From: Capsicum annuum | Taxonomy: Eukaryota; Streptophyta; Magnoliopsida; Solanales; Solanaceae | Reading direction: 5' to 3' | Assembly (NCBI RefSeq): GCF_002878395.1 | Contig: NC_061115.1 | Coordinates: 216,552,114 to 216,616,113, forward strand | DNA length: 64,000 bases | Shown: piece after piece, positions 59,148 to 64,000 of the stretch | How the letters are laid out: each line of letters begins with the position of its first letter | Numbering within the stretch: the first letter of the stretch is position 1 | Translations under genes and position numbers: made by a program | The notes under the pieces: generated by a model | What the model was told of the DNA's origin: nothing | The model's input: the letters and a program-made list of their open reading frames with translations, nothing else | Databases searched by the model: none

Positions 59148-59469
59148 CAGGGCGGCTCAAACACATTAGTGGCATAAGGCCAAAATCAAATGGAGGCCTT
59201 AAGTTTTTGGGATTATTTTTTTTGAATAAATCTATTTTTAAAATTATATAATATATATTTTTTCTAGTAATACATTTTAACTTAATATATATCAATACGT
59301 TGATTTTTTTCTTTAGATATAGTACTCTATTTATATCAAACTTCTTTCTAAATTTTCTTTCCATTTATCTAGAAAATTTATTTATCCACAAATAATATTA
59401 ATATTAATATCCTCAAATTTAGGGGTCTAAGGCGGTCGCCTATTTCTTATAAGGGTAGAGCCGGCCCTG
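59148..59469. mobile_element. hAT-like MITE with 8-bp TSD
   Basis: 322 bp, CAGGGCGGCTCAAACACATT...GTAGAGCCGGCCCTG, with CTAAATAC on both sides (59140-59147 and 59470-59477). The 8-bp TSD and CAGGG termini fit hAT. Related to 9383-9705. Confidence 0.88.
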
Positions 59470-59835
59470 CTAAATACCTAGATACCCAACCCTTCAAGTT
59501 GGCTCGCTTTATAGTTTGTAGTGGGAGCCTTAGCTTTTTTAGTAACTATTTAATATTTTCTTAGCGAAGGTATATCTCAAAAAAATCTCACGATGATATG
59601 ACGAAATCTGTTTTTTTCTACTTATATCGAAGCGCCTAAATAACAAGTGAAGTTAATAAGTAGCATCTTAATAACCGCAGGCAAATGTAAAAAATAAGAA
59701 TTAGGTAACAATATTGGTATCTTATTTAGTCGTTATGAACTCATGATCACTCGTCTATTTCTCTTAATTAGGTGTAATTAATTAATTAAATTAAGGTTTC
59801 AAATTGATGTTTGTACATGAATTATTAAGTGATTT
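59470..59835. other. Intergenic DNA
   Basis: No gene or repeat recognised. Confidence 0.4.
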
Positions 59836-61777
59836 TGTAGACACGTGATTTCGTTCCTCCCAGATATAGTTTTACCCATTTTTACCTTATCCTACCGTGT
59901 ATCCTTATCTATGTAATTACATCCCACAAAAATACAAAAAAATAACTCTCAACAAAATCCCTAACAAACTTTTATTCTTTTTAACATCCTAACAACCCTT
60001 TCAATTGAAAGAAGACACATTACCCATACCCCTACCCCCAACTCCCCATACCCACGTGACCCCCTTTCCCTCATATTTCTTGTCCACAAAGACAAAAAGG
60101 GATAAACATTAGAAAGGAGGCCCACAGATATAAGGCCCATGGGTTCCATCTCCATTATAGATACACAGAGAAGGCACCATCACGGAAAAGGGAAAACTCC
60201 CTCATGCACCATTAACACCATATAAAACCTCTGTTTTCCCTTTTCTTCTTGACATAAAAACGCATACACTTCTGCGCACACACAGAGACATACTGAGGTT
60301 CGCTCACACACCCATCATTGATTAGTGATCGATAAAGGAGAAAACTGAAATTTTTAGGGGGGGGTGGATGGTTCTTGCCTGAGATCGGACGGGAAAATCG
60401 GAGCGCCGGCGACACAGTAGCCACGACTAGCAACTCCATTCCCGATTAGATCTTTTCCAGCACCGACCAAACCCATCCCCTGCTCCGTCGAAGTTTGGTG
60501 GACTGAAAACCAGTTCCGTCTATTTATTCCCAACCAAAATCGGTGTTCTTTGATCGGGTTCCATCAAGGTTCCTCGGGAACTGAATACGGGTTACCATGC
60601 TTTTATAATTCCTATTGCAGGTTGTTCATTTGTTTCCACGGATTTGTGTTCAATCGAATTTGGAGATCTTCGTCATTGAGTTTCGCCGTTATTGAGGTTC
60701 GGTTCGAGGTTCGAGGTGCGGATTTCATCTTGTTTAAGTGGATATCACTCGAATAAAAGCAAAATTTGAGGTCTACTTCTTCTCTCGTTCTCTATTTTTA
60801 TTTCTAGTCTTTATTATTTTTGTGGATAAATGTTTTTGTGTGTTTGCCATGCTTGAATCTTTATTGTGTATATGATTGATGTTGGTCTTGGATGTTAAAG
60901 AGAAAATTGAATTGTTAATCGAAGAATGAATTAATCTTGTGATTGAGCATAAAATGGGGGATCGGAATTGCAAGGTTGATAAGGTGTATTTTGATTAACT
61001 CTGATCTATTGTTGCTCTGTTTAATTCGAAATAAATATTAAGTTAATGAACCCGATAGGATCGTGTTTAGGCCGACAATTGATAGGCAAACGCAGGTTGG
61101 GTAAGCAAAGTTTAGGATTTGTTGTTTTGCCGAATGTTTGAAATTTTTGTTGAATATTTTGCTTTTCTCATATTTGGAAAATGTATTCATTTGGCCGGGG
61201 AATGCCCCGAGGATTTGTGTCTATTTTCTATGGAATGTCCAGAAGTATTTTGTATTCAAAGAGCGTTCATGATGAAGGCCCGAGGCATCAGGTGAGGAAT
61301 TGGAGCTTAGTCCAGGCCTAGAATTGAATAGGATTTATATTTTTCGCATTTTTTATTTTGGACTGTATAATTAGACTGAACACTGTATTTTAGATTTGTT
61401 TTGTTTTCGTGTGTTGGATTGATTATTACGTGCTTTTATGTAGTTTGTACAGTCGTAGTGTCAAAATTAGCCGATACATTCCACCAAGCGACCGTGGTCT
61501 AACCACGGGATCGAGGGGTGCCTAACACCTTCCCCTCGGTCAACAGAATTTCTTAGCCGGAATCTCTGTTCGCAAACCAGTTTTAAAGAGTCAAATGGAT
61601 TTGAAAAGGATTGTCCAAAGGTGACTTGGCACACAAGATTATGTCAAGTGGCGACTCTGAGTTTTGAATGTAAAAATGATCCTTTTTCGAAACAAATTTT
61701 TATTTTTTCACTTATTAATAAAAATCCTTTCGACCCTTAAATATAATCTTTTTGGTGGTAAAAAAAAGGGTGTGACA
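59836..61777 (+). repeat. Tat/Ogre 5' LTR
   Basis: 1942 bp, TGTAGACACGTGATTTCGTT...AAAGGGTGTGACA. It is matched by LTR pieces at 11345, 45791 and 51113. Confidence 0.85.
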
Positions 61778-61781
61778 GCTC

Positions 61782-61799
61782 TGGCGACTCTCCTGGGGA
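61782..61799 (+). other. Primer-binding site, tRNA-Arg type
   Basis: TGGCGACTCTCCTGGGGA, four bases after the LTR. Ogre-type elements use a TGGCGACTC.GCTGGGGA site for tRNA-Arg. Confidence 0.8.
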
Positions 61800-63085
61800 C
61801 TTTTTACAATTCGAGCTTATTTTTTTTTTGGAGTTGTATCGGCTTTGTTTGGAATTATGGGTGTATAAACTTGTTTGTGATTATTGTTTGTGTCATTGTT
61901 ATCACTATTGTGCGTTTACGTGGTCTTTGTTTACAGTTTTTATTCTATGTGTTACCGTTTTATATTTGTTATCATGTGCATAACCCGAGTCATTCTTTCT
62001 ACAATAAGTCCGTAGTACACATGTTGTATACGATCTATAGTTGAGTCACCCTTATCTTAAGAGGGGGAGCCGTCGGTGTTATGGAGTGGGTGGAAAGCTC
62101 TCGCAACCACTATCGACCATACGCTTTCCCGAACAGCCTTGTTAGTGAACCCCAACGTAGGTCAGCCCTTAGGTCATGCTTATTTGCATCATATTGAGAC
62201 CTAGCGGGACCCGCTTGATCTTTTGTAGGAGACTCACCTCTAAAGCATCCCTACGTGCTAAATGTCGCATCTCTGAGGGTAACATGGTCATTTGACGGAC
62301 TGATTTGGGAAAAAAACATGTGCTAAAAGTAAAGTGTGTAGATAAGAAATGTGGAAAAGTGAAAAAAAAAGAGAAGCGTTTCGTAGTTTTTAGTGTTCTT
62401 TATGGCTTTTGATTTTTACAATTTAAAAATTCAAAAATATTTTTTACCTTTGACACTCATTTATACAAAAAAAATAAAAAAATAATAAAAATCAAAAGCT
62501 TTTTACTTTGTCTCCTTTAGCATGCATTCTTAATTCGAAAACTTTAATTTTTTTTTTAATAGAAGCCTTTTATAATTCAAAAAATATGGTAGAAGTTTTG
62601 TACCTTTCATATATCATATAACAAAAATACCAACAGATTTTTCCTTCATATTTGTTGGTGTCTTTTGTTTGGAGTGTCTAGTTAAAACCCCCCCAAAAAA
62701 TTTTATTCGTCAATCTTTGTTTATGTCTCTTAAGTTAGGGTGCAATCTATTATTTAATCGTTAATTGTTCAATTTGGACGAACTACGCATACCTGATTCC
62801 CGTCCCTCGGAGTGGGATACATAGGCAACCCTCAGTGGGTCCGGTAATCTCTTTATTTTTTGGTCTTTGTCTCAATTTTAGCCTAGGGTCTATCTCCGCG
62901 TAATCTAGTGTTGTTAATTGGTCGTTGCCAAGTAGGCTAATTTCATTCGGCGGTACTGTTCGGTGATTTGGAGTCATAAGTGGTCTGTCCCTTCGACATA
63001 TGTCTGTGTCAAATTCCCAAGGGTTGGGAATCTTTTGCTCTAATTGAATTGCTTGTTAAGTTAATATCCTATGTGTTATTTCAGG
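61800..63085 (+). other. Leader of the Tat/Ogre element
   Basis: No credible ORF. Contains GACTCACCTCTAAAGCATCC and ACCTGATTCCCGTCCCTCGG, then GTGGGATACATAGGCAACCC-like text, which I associate with solanaceous Ogre leaders. Ends at a splice-acceptor-like TTATTTCAG just before the ORF1 ATG. Confidence 0.5.
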
Positions 63086-64000
63086 ATGGACCCAACCACG
63101 AGGTCTAGAGTTTGGATGGTTTCCAAGGTCACTAAAAAGTTAGTCAAGTGGTGGGATACGTTCAACTACGCTGAGCAGCACGAGCTAAAGATAGTGTTGG
63201 GTAACCTTACAGCCCTTCTGCATTTTGCGCCCCGTCCAGATTTGATAGAGGCGGCGTCGACTTTTTAGGATCCCAGTAGTTTGGTGTTTAGGTTTGGAAA
63301 ATGTGAAATGATGCCTACTCTGGCAGAAATATTTGGTCTGTGTCAGTTGTCTTATACCCGTCTATAGATGATCCGAGCCCGCAATCATATTAGCTCGAGT
63401 TTTCTTCAGCGTTGTGGTTTAAAGAGTAAGAATATGTATTTGGGATACCTTAATCAATCATGGATTTCCCTAGACTATTTGTTCGCTCGATTCGAATCAT
63501 TGGGAGGTTTTGATTAATTTTGGGATGAGTTTCACATAACTAAGAAGAAATGGGAGAAAAAATGTCTTGAAATCTTCGCTCTCACTTTGCTAGGCACTTT
63601 AGTGTTTCCACAAGATGAAAGACGTATTAATACTCGATTGCAATCCGTAGTGATGGCCTTATTTCATAAGGATTAAAGGAGCAAGGTTACTCTAGTGCCA
63701 ATGATTTTAGTAGATATATATAAGAAATTAATTGAAATAAAAGGGGGGATGCGGTTCTTCGAGAAAAGTAATCTAGTGTTACAATTATGGATGATGGATC
63801 ATTTGCATGCTCCGTATTTGATAAAATCAGATGTCATTGATCGTTTCTTCTCTGGTCAAGTGAAAGCCATGGAAGAAAGAATGAACTTTGACAAATTCTC
63901 ATTGCCATTGAGAGTCGAGGCTTGGATTGAATTCCTCGAATCACGAATAAATGACAATGTTCTGTGGACCGATTTTTGGCTTCACCCCAAAACAATCTTG
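63086..64000 (+). pseudogene. Decayed Tat/Ogre ORF1 (DUF7745/plant-mobile-domain-like)
   Basis: Ogre elements carry an extra ORF before gag whose role is not known. Here the frame from ATG 63086 reads MDPTTRSRVWMVSKVTKKLV, then LTALLHFAPRPDLIEAAST, a TAG at 63266 where Trp of FWDP is expected, FRFGKCEMMPTLAEIFGLCQ, two more stops (63365, and FD*FWDE near 63515), FALTLLGTLVFPQ, another stop in HKD*RSK, and LRVEAWIEFLES. Several stops sit where TGG or CAG/AAG-type codons would fit. The frame otherwise holds to the window edge. The domain assignment is from memory of the family pattern. Confidence 0.65.

Larger units (their letters stand above)
59836..64000 (+). mobile_element. Tat/Ogre-lineage LTR retrotransposon, 5' part, running off the right edge
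   Basis: 5' LTR 59836-61777, tRNA-Arg-type primer site, leader of 1.3 kb, then decayed ORF1. The tRNA-Arg primer and an extra ORF before gag are characteristic of the Tat/Ogre lineage of Ty3/gypsy elements. Gag-pol and the 3' LTR are outside the window. Confidence 0.8.

Noticed and set aside
45791..61777. LTRs at 45791 and 59836 as the two ends of one element
   Set aside because: The first follows a polypurine-like tract (a 3' LTR), the second precedes a primer site (a 5' LTR). They face the wrong way to be a pair.
61664..62044. 126-codon hydrophobic open frame on the plus strand
   Set aside because: It spans the LTR end, the primer-binding site and the leader, which cannot be coding in a working element.

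Overview
The window is plant nuclear DNA, almost certainly from Solanaceae; the genus is not resolved. Three things point there: gene remnants whose residue numbering matches potato soluble epoxide hydrolase StEH1, SINE/RTE tails ending in TTG repeats that are familiar from nightshades, and very AT-rich DNA packed with Ty3/gypsy and Tat/Ogre LTR elements. Two 100-N gaps show that it is a draft assembly. Only one gene looks intact, a small RING-H2 protein at 57799-58704. Everything else is pseudogenes and transposable elements, many with target-site duplications (TSDs) that can be read directly.

1-15.2 kb: The 5' part of a minus-strand gypsy element (LTR 2720-3510) runs off the left edge. Next come two tandem minus-strand epoxide hydrolase pseudogenes, 4050-6536 (last exon missing) and 10621-14408 (all four exons, but with stops and splice defects). 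Their introns and the DNA between them hold SINEs, RTE tails, fold-back MITEs, an unusual SINE with an internally multiplied unit (6704-7370), a TRIM-like mini LTR element with TSD ACGAG (7652-8603), and a hAT-like MITE.

15.2-27.1 kb: An RTE-type LINE is split by a 4328-bp LTR element (16154-20481, TSD AAGGT). Its single broken ORF is not recognisable as gag or pol. Gapped gypsy LTR remnants follow, then a large 3' LTR (24470-27104).

27.1-59.1 kb: This is a degraded tandem array of about four copies of a roughly 3.9-kb segment carrying the RING-H2 gene. Copy 1 is a pseudogene (28173-29135). Copies 2 and 3 have lost the gene and are filled with nested elements: an L1-type LINE (31048-43432) holding a solo LTR (31768-33975) and a complete gypsy element (34583-41852, TSD TCTTC); a Tat/Ogre 3' end with a 41-bp minisatellite (43882-47555); a three-LTR element (48425-50445, TSD TACAA); and a Tat-type solo LTR (51113-54023). 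Copy 4 keeps the intact RING gene.

59.1-64 kb: A hAT-like MITE (TSD CTAAATAC) is followed by the 5' half of a Tat/Ogre retrotransposon (LTR 59836-61777, tRNA-Arg-type primer site, decayed ORF1 from 63086) that runs off the right edge. No new functional system was found. The best candidates for novelty are the orphan ORF in the non-autonomous LTR element, the three-LTR element and the internally expanded SINE.
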